From: Prochilodus magdalenae
Lineage: Eukaryota; Chordata; Actinopteri; Characiformes; Prochilodontidae
Reading direction: 5' to 3'
Length of the DNA: 64,000 nt
Assembly: GCA_024036415.1 (NCBI GenBank)
Contig: JAMWET010000668.1
Span: 893,501-957,500, forward strand
Shown here: positions 23,967 through 36,000 of the stretch, piece by piece
How the letters are laid out: each line of letters begins with the position of its first letter
How positions within the stretch are numbered: the stretch's first letter is position 1
The notes under the pieces: model-generated
The model's input: only the letters and a program-made list of their open reading frames with translations
Database searches by the model: none
What the model was told of the DNA's origin: nothing
Program-made: the position numbers and the translations under genes

Positions 23967-26275
23967 ACTAGTAGTAGTAGTAATAGTAGTAGTGGTAGCA
24001 GTAGTAATAGTAGTAGTGGTAGTAGTAGTACTAATAGCAGTAGTGGTAGCAGTAGTAATAGTAGTAGTAATAGTAGTAGTAGTGTTAGCAGTACTAATAG
24101 TAGTAGTGGTAGTAGTAGTACTAATAGTAGTAGTGGTAGCAGTACTAATAGTAGTAGCGGTGGTAGCAGTAGTAATAGTAGTAGTGGTAGCAGTAGTAAT
24201 AGTAGTAGTGATAACAGTAGTAATAGTAGTAGTGGTAGAAGTAGTAATAGTAGTAGTGGTAGCAGTAACAATAGTAGTAGTGATAACAGTAGTAATAGTA
24301 GTAGTGACAGAAGTAGTAATAGTAGTAGTGGTAGCAGTAGTAATAGTAGTAGTGACAGAAGTAGTAATAGTAGTAGTGGTAGCAGTAGTAATAGTAGTAG
24401 TGACAGAAGTAGTAATAGTAGTAGTGGTAGCAGTAGTAATAGTAGTAGTGGTAGACGTAATAATAGTAGTAGTGGTAGCACTAGTAATAGCAGTAGTGGT
24501 AGAAGTAGCAATAGTAGTAGTGGTAGAAGTAGTAATAGTAGTAGTGGTAGAAGTAGTAATAGTAGTAGTGGTAGCAGTAGTAATAGTAGTAGTGGTAGAA
24601 GTAGTAATAGTAGTAGTGGTAGCAGTAGTAGTAATAGTAGTAGTGGTAGAAGTAATAATAGTAGTAGTGGTAGCACTAGTAATAGCAGTAGTGGTAGAAG
24701 TAGCAATAGTAGTAGTGGTAGGAGTAGTAATAGTAGTAGTGGTAGAAGTAGTAATAGTAGTAGTGGTAGCAGCAGTAATAGTAGTAGTGGTAGCAATAGT
24801 AATAGTAGTAGTGGTAGAAGTAATAATAGTAGTAGTGGTAGCACTAGTAATAGCAGTAGTGGTAGAAGTAGCAATAGTAGTAGTGGTAGGAGTAGTAATA
24901 GTAGTAGTGGTAGCAGTAGTAAAAGTAGTAGTGGTAGAAGTAATAATAGTAGTAGTGGTAGCAGTAGTAATAGTAATAGTGGTAGCAGTACTAATAGTAG
25001 TAGTGGCAGTAGTAATAATAGTAGTAGGGGTAGCAGTAGTAATAGTAGTAGTGGTAGAAGTAATAATAGTAGTAGTGGTAGCAGTAGTAATAGTAGTAGT
25101 GGTAGCAGTAGTAATATTAGTAGTGGTAGAAGTAATAATAGTAGTAGTGGTAGCAGTAGTAATAGTAGTAGTGGTAGGAGTAGTAATAGTAGTAGTGGTA
25201 GCAGTAGTAATAGAAGTAGTGGTGGAAGTAGTAATAGTAGCAGTGGTAGCACTAGTAATAGCAGTAGTGGTAGAAGTAGCAATAGTAGTAGTGGTAGGAG
25301 TAGTAATAGTAGTAGTGGTAGCAGTAGTAAAAGTAGTAGTGGTAGAAGTAATAATAGTAGTAGTGGTAGCAGTAGTAATAGTAATAGTGGTAGCAGTACT
25401 AATAGTAGTAGTGGCAGTAGTAATAATAGTAGTAGGGGTAGCAGTAGTAATAGTAGTAGTGGTAGAAGTAATAATAGTAGTAGTGGTAGCAGTAGTAATA
25501 GTAGTAGTGGTAGCAGTAGTAATATTAGTAGTGGTAGAAGTAATAGTAGTAGTGGTAGCAGTAGTAATAGTAGTAGTGGTAGCAGTAGTAATATTAGTAG
25601 TGGTAGAAGTAATAATAGTAGTAGTGGTAGCAGTAGTAATAGTAGTAGTGGTAGGAGTAGTAATAGTAGTAGTGGTAGCAGTAGTAATAGAAGTAGTGGT
25701 GGAAGTAGTAATAGTAGCAGTGGTAGCAGTAGTAAGAGTAGTAGTGGTAGCAGTAGTAATAGTAGTAGTGGTAGCAGTAGTAATAGAAGTAGTGGTGGAA
25801 GTAGTAATAGTAGCAGTGGTAGCAGTAGTAAGCGTAGTAGTGGTAGCAGTAGTAATAGTAGTAGTGGTCGAAGTAGCAATAGTAGTGGTGATAGCAGTAG
25901 TAATAGAAGTAGTGGTAGCAGTAGTCGTAGTGGTAGCAGTACTAATAGTAGTAGTGGTGGCAGTACTAATAGTAGCAGCAGTAGCAGTGACAACGAGGTT
26001 AGTAGTAGAAGTAATTGTTGTTGTAGTAGTTGTTTTTGTAGTTGTAGTATTAGTAGTGGCAATAATAATACTAGAGCAGCAGCAGTGGTGATAGTAGTGG
26101 TAGCAGTAGCAGTGATAAAAAGTAATTGTTAGTAGTTGTAGATGTAGCAGTAGTTGTGTTTGTCAATGTATTAGTTGTAGTTGTAGTAGTAGTAGTAACT
26201 GATGTAGTAGTATTAAATCAGTACCAGGAGTAGTAGTTGTCATAGCCATAGTAGGAATAATAGAAGTTGTTAGTG
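23967..26275. repeat. 2.3-kb AGT-based minisatellite with 24-bp higher-order unit and 408-bp duplication
   Basis: The stretch is built from AGT triplets with regular interruptions. The common higher-order unit is eight triplets long: GGT AGC AGT AGT AAT AGT AGT AGT, with AGA, AGG or GGA variants in the second triplet position. Some 80 or more such units are present. A marker variant (GGTAGCACTAGTAATAGCAG) recurs, with its GCACTAG part starting at 24478, 24673, 24841 and 25249. These spacings are 195 (eight units plus one triplet), 168 (seven units) and 408 bases (seventeen units). The last is a tandem segment duplication, and its second copy carries a further nested expansion. After about 25985 the array decays into GTT/AGT-rich sequence. 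The array reads open for more than 700 codons in two plus frames (Ser-rich and Val-rich) and one minus frame (Leu-rich), because only the TAG frame of this motif contains stops. Confidence 0.97.
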
Positions 26276-26799
26276 GTTTTGACTTTTATTTATGTATTTG
26301 TATATATTTACTTGTATTTACTATATTGTTTATTTGTGGTGTATACATTTATTCAATTCTACATTGTTATATAGATATTTCTTGTATCTAGTTAGGCTAC
26401 TTCTTTTACTTTGGCTCTTATTTAGTCATTTCATGACTTTGCATTAATTATGTTTTTTTGTGCATTTGTGTGAACTTACACATTACATACTGTAGAATAT
26501 TGTAGTTACATACTGTAGTTATTTACTTCTAATGTAAGGCAATGCACTGCTGTTTTAGGTTTTAAATTGCCCATTCCTCATTAAATTTTAATACAATGTA
26601 AAGAACATCTGTTCTGCTCAAATGTTCAAACATGTGTGGTTTTTTTGACAACAATGATATATATCCGGTATAATATAATTAAAAAAGCACTTTATTAATT
26701 TATCATTTATATATGGATAGTACGTAGTGGCTTACTTGTTTACTAAGTGCTAATTTAGTTGTTTTTGTGTGCTTGCTACTATAATACTATATAAAGCTC
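26276..26799. other. AT-rich non-coding spacer
   Basis: T-rich and AT-rich sequence following the triplet array. No feature recognised. Confidence 0.45.
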
Positions 26800-27200
26800 T
26801 CAAGAAAAGATGAACCCGTGCCTGTGGAAGGGCGCGTGGAGGGCGGAGACTCGAAAGAAACAGCCAATCATCGTATGACCCAGAGAGCCGGAGCCTCTTT
26901 TTTCCCGCCTCAGACGGAGCATGGAGGAGCCTCCAGTAGCCTGGCTGTCACCCCCTGATGCTGATTGGCCTTAATGAGCAGCTCGCTGTCAGCGCGCATC
27001 TCCGCCTGCAGGACACTTGTAGAATGTGGCAGACACGTAACCTGCTGGAGTCCCCGGTGCTCCACGCACTGCCGTACGAGAAGAGCAAACACTGGAAAAA
27101 TACAAATAAACACACAAACAAGCGGCGGAGCAGAGGAGTGGACACGCAAGTGTTACGTGGCAGGGTGACCTGACCCAACCCTGAAATGACCCTCACCCAA
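26800..27200. promoter_or_regulatory. CpG-richer block with CCAAT boxes on both strands; possible promoter
   Basis: This 400-base block is clearly richer in CpG than its flanks. It has a CCAAT at 26864-26868 (plus) and an inverted one at 26964-26968. An ATG at 26921 opens only 17 codons. Open frames of 60-82 codons on both strands overlap, and none has a recognised domain. It could be an isolated promoter, an unannotated first exon or an orphan CpG island. No gene can be attached to it. Confidence 0.3.
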
Positions 27201-29375
27201 GCGCATTATACTACATTACCAAAAAAAAGACCTGAAGACTTTCGTCCCAAAAATTACTATTGTGCACTTTTATATGCTGTCTTATTATCATGATATGCAG
27301 AAATGGGAGTGGGATTTGTACATATCATTATTAATACTATATTATGAAGAATATCACTTTTATTAGAGAAATAAAATCTGTTTTTTTTTTTTTTTTTCAT
27401 TTCAGGTAGGTAGTCCTTTTTTCCTAAATTGTTATTCAAAATGATATATAATTATATATATTATATATAATTATTATAAATGCAGCATTTTGGAATTAAA
27501 CCTTTTCAACAGCTTTATGTTTGCTCAGTACTCCAGTGGTTTTCACTTCCTTGTTTCTTCATTTCTGATATCCTGGTAATCCCATTTTTGAAGTAATTGT
27601 CAGCCTAATACATTTAATCTATTACAATATAGTTCTGATGAAGTTTAAACTAGCTGAAGTATAAGGTCTTACAGTGGTTACAGGGCTGGATAAAACAGAA
27701 ACAGGATCTCCTAAATATACAACCACGTACTTTACTTACTGATCACCTTCATAATGTCTTGCTTGTGTGCACTTAATCTCAGGTTAAGTCTGGAGACAGT
27801 GAATGTCTGGCTTAGTCTCTGCTCAGGGTGAGGAAGGTCATATTGAAGATCTCTCAGGAGGCGTCTGTGAGGACCAGTCTCCACCCCAAATTCCTTCTGG
27901 GCACCCTCCTGGAAAATGGCACGAAGGTTTACTAAACATCATTGTGGCCGTGGCACCAATTATAGTTAATATACATCAAATGAATTGAGCGGTTCCTAGG
28001 AACAGCTTGATCACTCCGATAATGCCAACTGTCACTCTGTTAGCCGCTGAGCAGTGCTGCTGGAATAATTAGTCCACGCTCTGTGAATAAAACAATATGA
28101 AAACAGCCAAAATGACATCCAAAATATGGGCCTTGGCCCAGATGACCTGAAAACCGGCAATCACATGGGCAGAGAGACATGGAGATGCCTTTAAACATGA
28201 GACGAAACGCAGGGACGGATGTACTGTATGCCAGCTTTGTTTAACAACAGTATGTACATGTTGTGGTGCAGGCGGCAGAGCCCATAGCTGCTACCCTAAA
28301 CACAATAACCATGCAGAGAGCTTTTGTTAGAGTTTCCCTTTATAAACAATTAAAATGAATCCCTCAGCTAACCCCAAACTGCTATATATCACAATTACAC
28401 TACTAAATTGGTGGGGAGTTCATAGAAATCATGAATTACTGGTTGAAAGACAGATCAATATCTCTGTCTACACTAAACATGCCCACCTAATATTTAAGTA
28501 GTCATCTAGCAAGCTGCATATGAGAATTGTTTTTAGAAATGTTTGCCAAAAAAAAATTATATATATATATATATATTCCTGGCCAATTAAATATATGTGC
28601 GCTAAAAAGATACTTGTGACGTCTGTATCCTACACATATTTCACCTGAAGTTCCCTTATGATTCTTGTATGAGTTTATATACCAAAAATCTTGATTAATT
28701 TCTCATGATCATTTTCCACCTTCTCTTTATACTGACTTTATTTGTTAGTGTGTCGGTAAGACCGGTTCTGGGTGTAATGAATTATACTGCAATCAGTCCA
28801 GGCTAAAAAACTCCCTAAATATTAACATTACAGGCTGCTGTAGACTACATATGTGTATTTATGTGTTATGTGCTATGTTGTGACATCACAGAATCAATAC
28901 ATTTAACAAGGGTCATTTTATATGAATAGTCTGATCTGCAGAATAAGTGATCTTTTCTACATTATATAGGCCCTTTAATGGAATACAGCAGTGTTTTAAT
29001 GCAATTGTGATTTACCTGTGCTGGCTGCTGTGAGCGTGGGTTTATTGATAGGATCATGAACTCACGGCACTGAACGTTCTGAGATATTCTGGAGGCACAT
29101 CTGCAGAAGTCAGCAAAGACGCAGCTCAAACGATAACAATCTGAAACACACCATGCGCATTTGGTAAAAAAAAAAAAGACAGTTTGGGGAAATTCAGTTT
29201 AAAATAAATGCTGTGCACTTTGACATTTTTGTAAGGCACAAATGTCGAAATAATTTTGGGACCAGTAAATGATTATCCACAGTAACTGTGAGAATGACGG
29301 ATGCTAAATATGGACAAGTTCAATTGTGAGTCACCCACAATTCAAGAAGACATTTAGCTACACTATCTTCACTAT
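27201..29375. other. Non-coding stretch with simple repeats
   Basis: It contains a 17-base T run (27381-27397) and an AT dinucleotide tract (about 28557-28576). I see no gene. The part near 28100-28330 is less AT-rich and repeat-free, but nothing is recognisable in it. Confidence 0.5.
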
Positions 29376-29568
29376 CATTTAGCTGACACTCTAATCCAGA
29401 GCGACTTACAAGGTTAGTCATATTACAGGTAGGCCAGTGAAGTGTTAGGAGTCTTGCCCAGGGATGCTTATTGGTGTAGCGCAGCATAGTTACCCAGACC
29501 GGGATTTGAACCCGGGTGGTGGCTTCCTGGCAGGTATTGGTATTATCAGCTGAGCGACACCAACCACC
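29376..29568 (-). mobile_element. tRNA-derived SINE, copy 1
   Basis: On the minus strand the element starts with a tRNA-like head. An A-box-like region (GTCGCTCAGCTGAT) lies near the start, and a B box, GGGTTCAAATCCC, at 29513-29501. The body is followed by the tail TTGTAAGTCGCTCTGGATTA and GTCAGCTAAATG, a form of the LINE-derived 3' tail shared by many fish SINEs. The same head, body and tail recur at 61090-61296 in the same orientation. It is a SINE and not a working tRNA gene: the head lacks a clean acceptor stem and terminator. Confidence 0.88.
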
Positions 29569-29614
29569 AAAAAAGCAAGGAGCGATTACTGCACTTGTCA
29601 TCAAAAGAATAGTT

Positions 29615-29975
29615 GCACCTATAAGGAAGTGTCAGATTGCAATGCTCCTGGAAAGGAAGATATACATAGATTACCAAAAACAATAAATGATGATAAATTT
29701 AGACTGATAGGGGCCTTATTTATTGAAATGACCTGCTGCCATTCTGAGTCACCCCATGACAGTCTTCTATGACGCAGTGATAGGTACAGGTACAGCGATA
29801 ACAGTCTGTGTTTACATGTGTGGCCAAGTGTGAAACTTGAAACATTCACAGGTCTAGCAACGTTAAACCTACTCACCAAGTTTCACTACTGTCAGTTGAC
29901 TTGTTTCCTTCTGGGTGCAGCAATTTGTGCAACTATTCATTTGATGATGAGTGCATATAGCCTTTGCTTAAATCA
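29615..29975 (+). mobile_element. Unclassified DNA element, short copy (relative of 60.83-61.80 kb)
   Basis: Two blocks match the longer element at 60.83-61.80 kb in the same order. The first is about 29624-29704 (GTGTCAGATTGCAATGCT, then GGAAGATA, ATTTAGAC). The second is about 29735-29960 (TGCTGCCATTCTGAGTCACC, CATGACAG, and later a TAAACCTACTCACCA and GTCAGTTGA block). The roughly 550 bases that separate these blocks in the long copy are almost absent here, so this is an internally deleted version. No coding sequence remains. Confidence 0.6.
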
Positions 29976-31527
29976 AATAGCATTCATTTGACAGCTTACA
30001 AAATTGTTAAATATAATCATCTACCATCCTAGATATAACAGTAGATGCTTATCAGATATAGGCACAAGTGCACATTTGCCAAAATACTTCCTCTCAGCGT
30101 CTTTCTGGGCCATGCACACACACAAAAACATGTTTCCTTTTATAACTTGGTAGGAAGTGGGAACATTTGTAGTTTCATCATAAGCAAAGTTAAAACCTTT
30201 GTGAAACAATATGTTTTGCTGAATCTTTGCAAATGAGGGTCAAAAAACACACATCCTACATAAACAGCAATCTTAAATGTGCCACTTGTCTGCAAAGTTG
30301 TGCACAACTTTAACCTGGTGTAATTTTCTTAGTAAGTTCAACAAACACTTGTTCTGTGTAGAGGATGTGTGCACATTGAGACTCATTTAGAGGACATCAA
30401 CAAAATATGTAATTCAATCAAAGGTGCTTAGATTATAAAAATATATCCTATAGAATAGGTGAATTGTGACAGAGCATCCAGGGTGTACATTGTATATAAG
30501 TGTCATACAACAACTTTTTCAGAGAAATCACCAAGGCTCTGTTTTATTGTTGAAGCCCCTGATCAGTCCCCTATGTATTTCTGTCCCTGTTATTCCTGTT
30601 TTATTTATTTATTTATAGTCAGAACCTTTTGTCCTGAAAATGTACATAAAACAAACACATGCACACACACTCACACAAGCACTGTGTGGTAGACAGTCGG
30701 GGCGCGGCTCATCTGTGTGAAGCCAGCTGGCTGCGGGGTCTCCGCGAGCTGAGTACTCGTCCCCTGCTGAGTGCAATTGAGAATCTAAACCTGCTTTAAC
30801 TCCTCACACAGCCCTCAGCCAGCCTGGCAGACACTGTCAATCTATAGCACTACAACACTATCCACTAGCCACAGTGCCCAGAGAACCACCCCCCTACCCC
30901 CACCCCACTACCTCCCAACAAAAATCTCTGTCTGAGTAATGTCTAACAATACAGTGGTGTAATGAGTCAATATTGTTTTTTGGATACAGAGGAAATAACG
31001 AGTGCCTGGAAATTTGTCTAGTGTTGAGATTATCATTTGCATGCATTATCATCATCAGTGCATTCAAAGCTGTACGTGTACAATATTGTAGAATAATTTG
31101 CTATCCAAAAGCTAACACATGCTTATGTGGGCCATACTTTTCCTCCCGCCTCTTAATTTTAAGGTAAGACAACAATACTTTTTTAAATTTGAGTTGTTGT
31201 GGCTTTGCTTTATATTTATTATAGTTCATAAAACATTATCACTAGGTTGTATTAAAGTACTTAATTTCTTTTGTTCTATACACCTATACAGTAAAATTTA
31301 GCGTGTTCATTCTGGTTAAAGAGGTTTGCATGAGTTATTTTAACATGGTTTTATTTACATTTTCTTTGTAAATTCCATTAAAATGTGCTACAAGACATTA
31401 CACATACGTTCTATGCTTTTTTTGTTGAAACATAAAACCGATTAAACTGACCGTAATCTCAGATGATACTTCAATGCCATGTAGTTTAAACACAGTGCAT
31501 CTATTTGTCTGTTCATGTCTACTCTTC
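29976..31527. other. Non-coding stretch
   Basis: AT-rich DNA. A short GC-rich segment with several CpGs (about 30690-30760) is followed by a C-rich tract (about 30880-30910). No gene recognised. Confidence 0.5.
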
Positions 31528-32067
31528 TCACAAATACTCGTACAGAAGGTCTTCTTTTCCTTTGCCCATACCCACACTCTGTTCCTGAAAACACCCTGTT
31601 CCTGAAAAGCACTGCAGGTGCCAGTGGCCCGTTTTGGAAGCGCTAACTAAATGGAGTGCTAAATCTGACAGCCAGCGAAATGTTGCACGGGGAGTCTGCA
31701 CGCGAACAGAGCTGACTGACATGGTCAAAGATGGGCATCCGGAGAGCCACACGTAATTGGTGATGATGGGAACGGACACAAGCCACATGAGGCCAACGAC
31801 AAAGGGCTGCCATCGCCACCAACAAAGGGCCGGCAGGAGGCCCGGCCATATGCGCCAGGGCAGGGCAGCTTCAAAGGCAGCCAGAGTGGCGCTACTGTCC
31901 AATTTCACACCCAGAGAGCCCTCCCAAAAATAATAGTTCAGTGTATCATTATCCCTCATCCAGGACGCACGCCCAAGTTGAGGATCCAAACAGACAGGGA
32001 GTGAGAAACCATGAGAGGTGGCATTTGTTGAACTGCATGCAACCAAAGTGACAAATGGCACATACAC
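31528..32067 (-). other. Orphan 179-codon open frame, unrecognised
   Basis: This minus-strand frame is longer than expected for local base composition, and its middle (31640-32000) is more GC- and CpG-rich than its flanks. The translation has a tryptophan-rich stretch around residues 90-125 with one hydrophobic run that could span a membrane (GLMWLVSVPII). I recognise no family, see no promoter and cannot name splice sites. It could be a decayed retrocopy, a single exon of an unknown gene or chance. Confidence 0.2.
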
Positions 32068-32560
32068 CTAAGCAGTACTGTGCTCTCTTATGGAACATAC
32101 AGTTTTACCACAGTCCATATTCTCATATTCAACATGCCCTCCTACAGTTAGGAGTTCACCAGATTCTGGTTTTCTTTTTACCAATAGCAGTGTTCAGTTC
32201 CCCCTAGTGGCCTTAGGCAGAATGAACACATCCTTTAATTTAAAAGGACATGTAACTATGAAATCAGTTTACCTTCAGAGGTGTAAGTGTGTCTACTTAA
32301 TCTTTTATTTTATTTCTGTTAAATGCATAATGTTTAAATAAAACAAGACATTTTCTGTAAAGATGTCATGGCTGGCATAGTATATCTGGAATGGCATTTT
32401 CCAGTGCATGAATAATTACTGTGATCCATGTCTCAGGTTTCCGGACCCCTGTGTGGGCCATCAAGACTATTCCCATGATGATGGCATAATACACTCACAA
32501 AAAAACTAAAATCTAAATGGTTCTTAACTGCTGCTTTAAGGAACCCAATTAACTGATATA
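32068..32560. other. Non-coding spacer
   Basis: No feature recognised. Confidence 0.4.
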
Positions 32561-33020
32561 CAGTGCAGAGCAAAAATCAAAAACCTTTTATTTACTGAAT
32601 ATAAAGTCAAAATGGCCATTATGTGTAAGAATTTTATGTTATAAACACATTAAAAATAAAATCAACAAAATAATACCAAGGTGATAAGCATTTAGTGTGC
32701 ACAGGCTTTGGCTTTTAAGTGACTTCTATTCTTTTCTGGAGACTTTGTTTCAGTTTTTCGAAGAAATCTGTAGGAATCTTGTTCCATATTTCAGCGTTGA
32801 GTGGTTACATATTTTGCTTTTTATAGAGCCATGCCTTTCTGCTTCTTACAGAAACATTCCGTGATACTGAGATCTGGTCTGTCCGGGATGCACAGTCCAT
32901 TGCTCGGAGAACAACAGCAGCTATGTTGTTTTATCTTCTTGAAAGTTACACAGAGCGATTTTGTCCTCTCTCCCAAAGATGAAAGCGTTTAGTCCTGTTT
33001 ATGTGACGAAGACGGTTTAG
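32561..33020 (-). mobile_element. Tc1-like transposon relic
   Basis: The left end (CAGTGCAGAGCAAAAATCAA, about 32561-32580) resembles the terminal repeat of fish Tc1-like elements. On the minus strand, GGAACAAGATTCCTACAGAT and TTCTTCGAAAAACTGAAA (about 32790-32750) encode the conserved transposase C-terminus (W-N-K-I-P-x-x-F-x-x-K-L). Further upstream, CAATGGACTGTGCATCCCGG and AGATCTCAGTATCACGGAATG (about 32910-32860) are a degraded form of the D-W-P-x-x-S-P-D-L-x-x-I-E region. Frames are broken, so the copy is inactive. Confidence 0.65.
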
Positions 33021-36000
33021 GTGCACTGTCCTGCTCCTGAATGATCCATTTACCTTTTTAACATTGAACTTCTTAACTCGTAATAATTATTTCTTTATCC
33101 CTAGTTATGGAAACTTATTCACTGATCTTATATCACAATCTTATACCCAACCTCCTCAGAAATACTCTATTACCTATTACTCTATATCTGCACTTAATGT
33201 AGATTTAGAATGGATGTCAAATATAGGATGGGTGGTCTCTGCCTTTTGACAGTGTTGCAGAACCTTTTTATTATGTGGAAGTTTTTTTAATCTTAAAAGA
33301 GTCTTAGCACTCACATGTCGTATTTACAGAAACAGCTGTTGTATTTAAAGAACCGTCCACAGATGTTTTGTAGGGAACCAAATGTGTGGTTCTTCTGTTA
33401 CATTTAGATTACATATTAAAAACTTCATTTGGACAAAAAAATGCAGCGAACTAGACCACCACCTGATGATCTGTAGGTTACATTTTAAACAACTTACATA
33501 TCTCCCAGCCTAAAAAACACAGACAAAAAGCATATCATTTCAAATTATTAATAAGAGCTCTAAAAGTCATGGTCCCAGATGGCTGAATTTCCTGAAAGGC
33601 TAGGCAGATGTGATGGTTTTAATTATAGTAACAGTCCTTTATATTTTCACTTTGCCTCATTATCTGAGTACACCAGTATAATGTGGCATTTGTGGCTTTT
33701 AAATGATGCTCTAGTGGCTATGGACCAAAACCCCTACCATCCTCATTTAGAGGAAATAAAACCAAAGTGAGGATGTTGCAATCGTTTGGTGTTCATCCTT
33801 TAAATATTGATTCCTTCTTTTTCTTTTTATAGTTTTGAATCCAGTGAGGATGTAACTGGCTATGCATGGTCGAGTGACGGGTGTTAACATGTAGCATTAT
33901 GTTCTACTTAGGCTTGTTCGGTTGCCACTCGTTTTCATAGACAATGTCAGTTTACAGGCTATTACAAAGTTGCCTTTTCAACTTAGAGGTTATACCTTTG
34001 GAATACAAAAACAGAATACAGATATGCATGTTTAGTAATGGTTTACAATTGCTGTTGGACTGGGTTTAAATGATTGCACTGGATTTTCAAGCCAAACTAG
34101 ATTTTCAAGAATAACTACTATAAACAACTTGCTACATACAACTCACTTTCAATATTTCAATATTTCATATATTTTTCTTTTAACTTTAAAAATTTTTAAA
34201 GCTCCATAAAGCCTTTTGTGGAAACAAATTACTTTGAAAGCATTGCATGATTTTTGACTATATCCTCATGTACCAGCACACAGAAAAATACCATACTCTA
34301 AAATACATTTAAATTCCACATAATATCTGATTTACTTGACTGTAATACTGTATATAACCGTGATTTGTGGACTTGGCAATCATTCAGAGAAAATGGCACA
34401 TCCTTACAACAGTAACATGCCTCATTCTGATAAGTTAGCATATAGCGTAATGTTCTAAAACTAGTGCTATTTAGTCATATGCTGACCTTTGAACTCCCAG
34501 ATTGGTTGTTAAACAAAAAAAAAGGCCTGTAGGAGCTTCGATTGAACCAATGAAGTTACACTTTAAAAATCAACAAGACTTTTTTTTAAGTCACCTACTT
34601 TCTGTGTTTTCAGAGCAGTCACTTTCACTCATGGACATAAACACAGTATAGTGTATGTGGCGTAAGGACCCTCAAAATGATTTGCCTCCCGGGCCGTTTT
34701 TTGAAGCTCTAGCTGCACCATCTTATCATGTATAATTCCCTCCAAATCAGTTTCACCCTGACCTCCCTCCCTTCCTGAACAAACAGAAAAAGGTCAGATC
34801 TCTGAGAAGTGACTTTCATGCATGTCTCATGCTGGGTCGTCACTTTCAATATTCAAAAACCTTTTCTGTCATAGAGCCATCAGCGCTGTATACACGCTCA
34901 GGCACAGCACTCCAGCAACTTTTTACCATGGCATCTTGGTACCATTCACAAAGCTTGGTCTGGGTATGTTACATTAGTCGCACCAACAAAATCCCATGCC
35001 ACTGCTTTTCAAAAGGAGACTTTTTTTCCTTTTGCAATGTGCCCAAAGTGTTGTACTATGAACGAGTTAATTCAGTGGTCAGTATGATCTCATTCACAGT
35101 AGCCATAAAATGCATTGTTCACCTGTTTTGGAGAAAGTTTCTCAGTTGAGGTACACATGTTTTATTTACTCCAGTAATCTTGAGTGACTATACTACAATG
35201 AAAATGTGTAAAATATACAAAACTAAAAGTGAAATGGGTTTTCATCAATGTAGGTCGAGTGGGAAGTCAAACATTGCTGTAGAATGCTTTTATTGTGTTT
35301 AAATGAATGTTTTTTTGTGCTAGATTTTTACAGGATTTTTGATTGGGCTTGTTTTCACAGTTTTCACATTAGAAAGTTCTTATACCTCTCCTTTCCCCAC
35401 TTATTGCTTGCTTGCTAGAGCCAACAGTATCCTAGTTAAAGCTGCCCTATGTTAGACTATTTGTTAAAGTAGTAAGACTGAGTCAGGAGGAGAAAACAAG
35501 GCGAGAGGGGTGGGTGAGATCTCCAAAAATGTTTATTTTTATTTTATTTCATTAATCAAGCCATAGCAGAACCTTTTTCTTAAACTAAAATATGTAAGTG
35601 TGAAGAACCATGCATTCTACACCAACGTACATTTTTTTCAAGCCAGAAACTTTTATTTCCAAGAGTGTCTCATTGCAAGACCACTGAACCACATGAAAAC
35701 TACTGCATGTAAAAAGCACACTAATCTCGAGTGTGTTGACTCAACTGTTCAAGTCTAAAGGCCATCAGAGAGAGGGAGAACTTCCCTACGGTGCAGCAAA
35801 ACAACAGTGTCATTTTGCTTTGCCAAGTGGAAAGATTTTTAACTCTACAGTGTAGATTAATGGAGCGTGAAATCCAGCACTGATCTGCAGGGTGTTAACT
35901 CGCAGGTGTCTACATAGGGCCCGCGTGGTGTGTAAGTATGTCCTATCATAACCACATGTGACTGGTGACGATTAGTGACCTTTCGCTGGTCTAAAGCCTT

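Noticed and set aside
23967..25990. CRISPR-like array
   Set aside because: The units are contiguous 24-bp tandem repeats without unique spacers, in a vertebrate genome.
23888..26132. Giant Leu-, Ser- and Val-rich proteins of 714-745 residues
   Set aside because: All three come from one AGT repeat whose only stop-containing frame is TAG. No domain, no codon constraint, and mutually overlapping.
29470..29568. tRNA gene (A and B boxes present)
   Set aside because: The tRNA-like head is joined to a SINE body and LINE-type tail, recurs at 61.2 kb, and lacks a clean acceptor stem and terminator.
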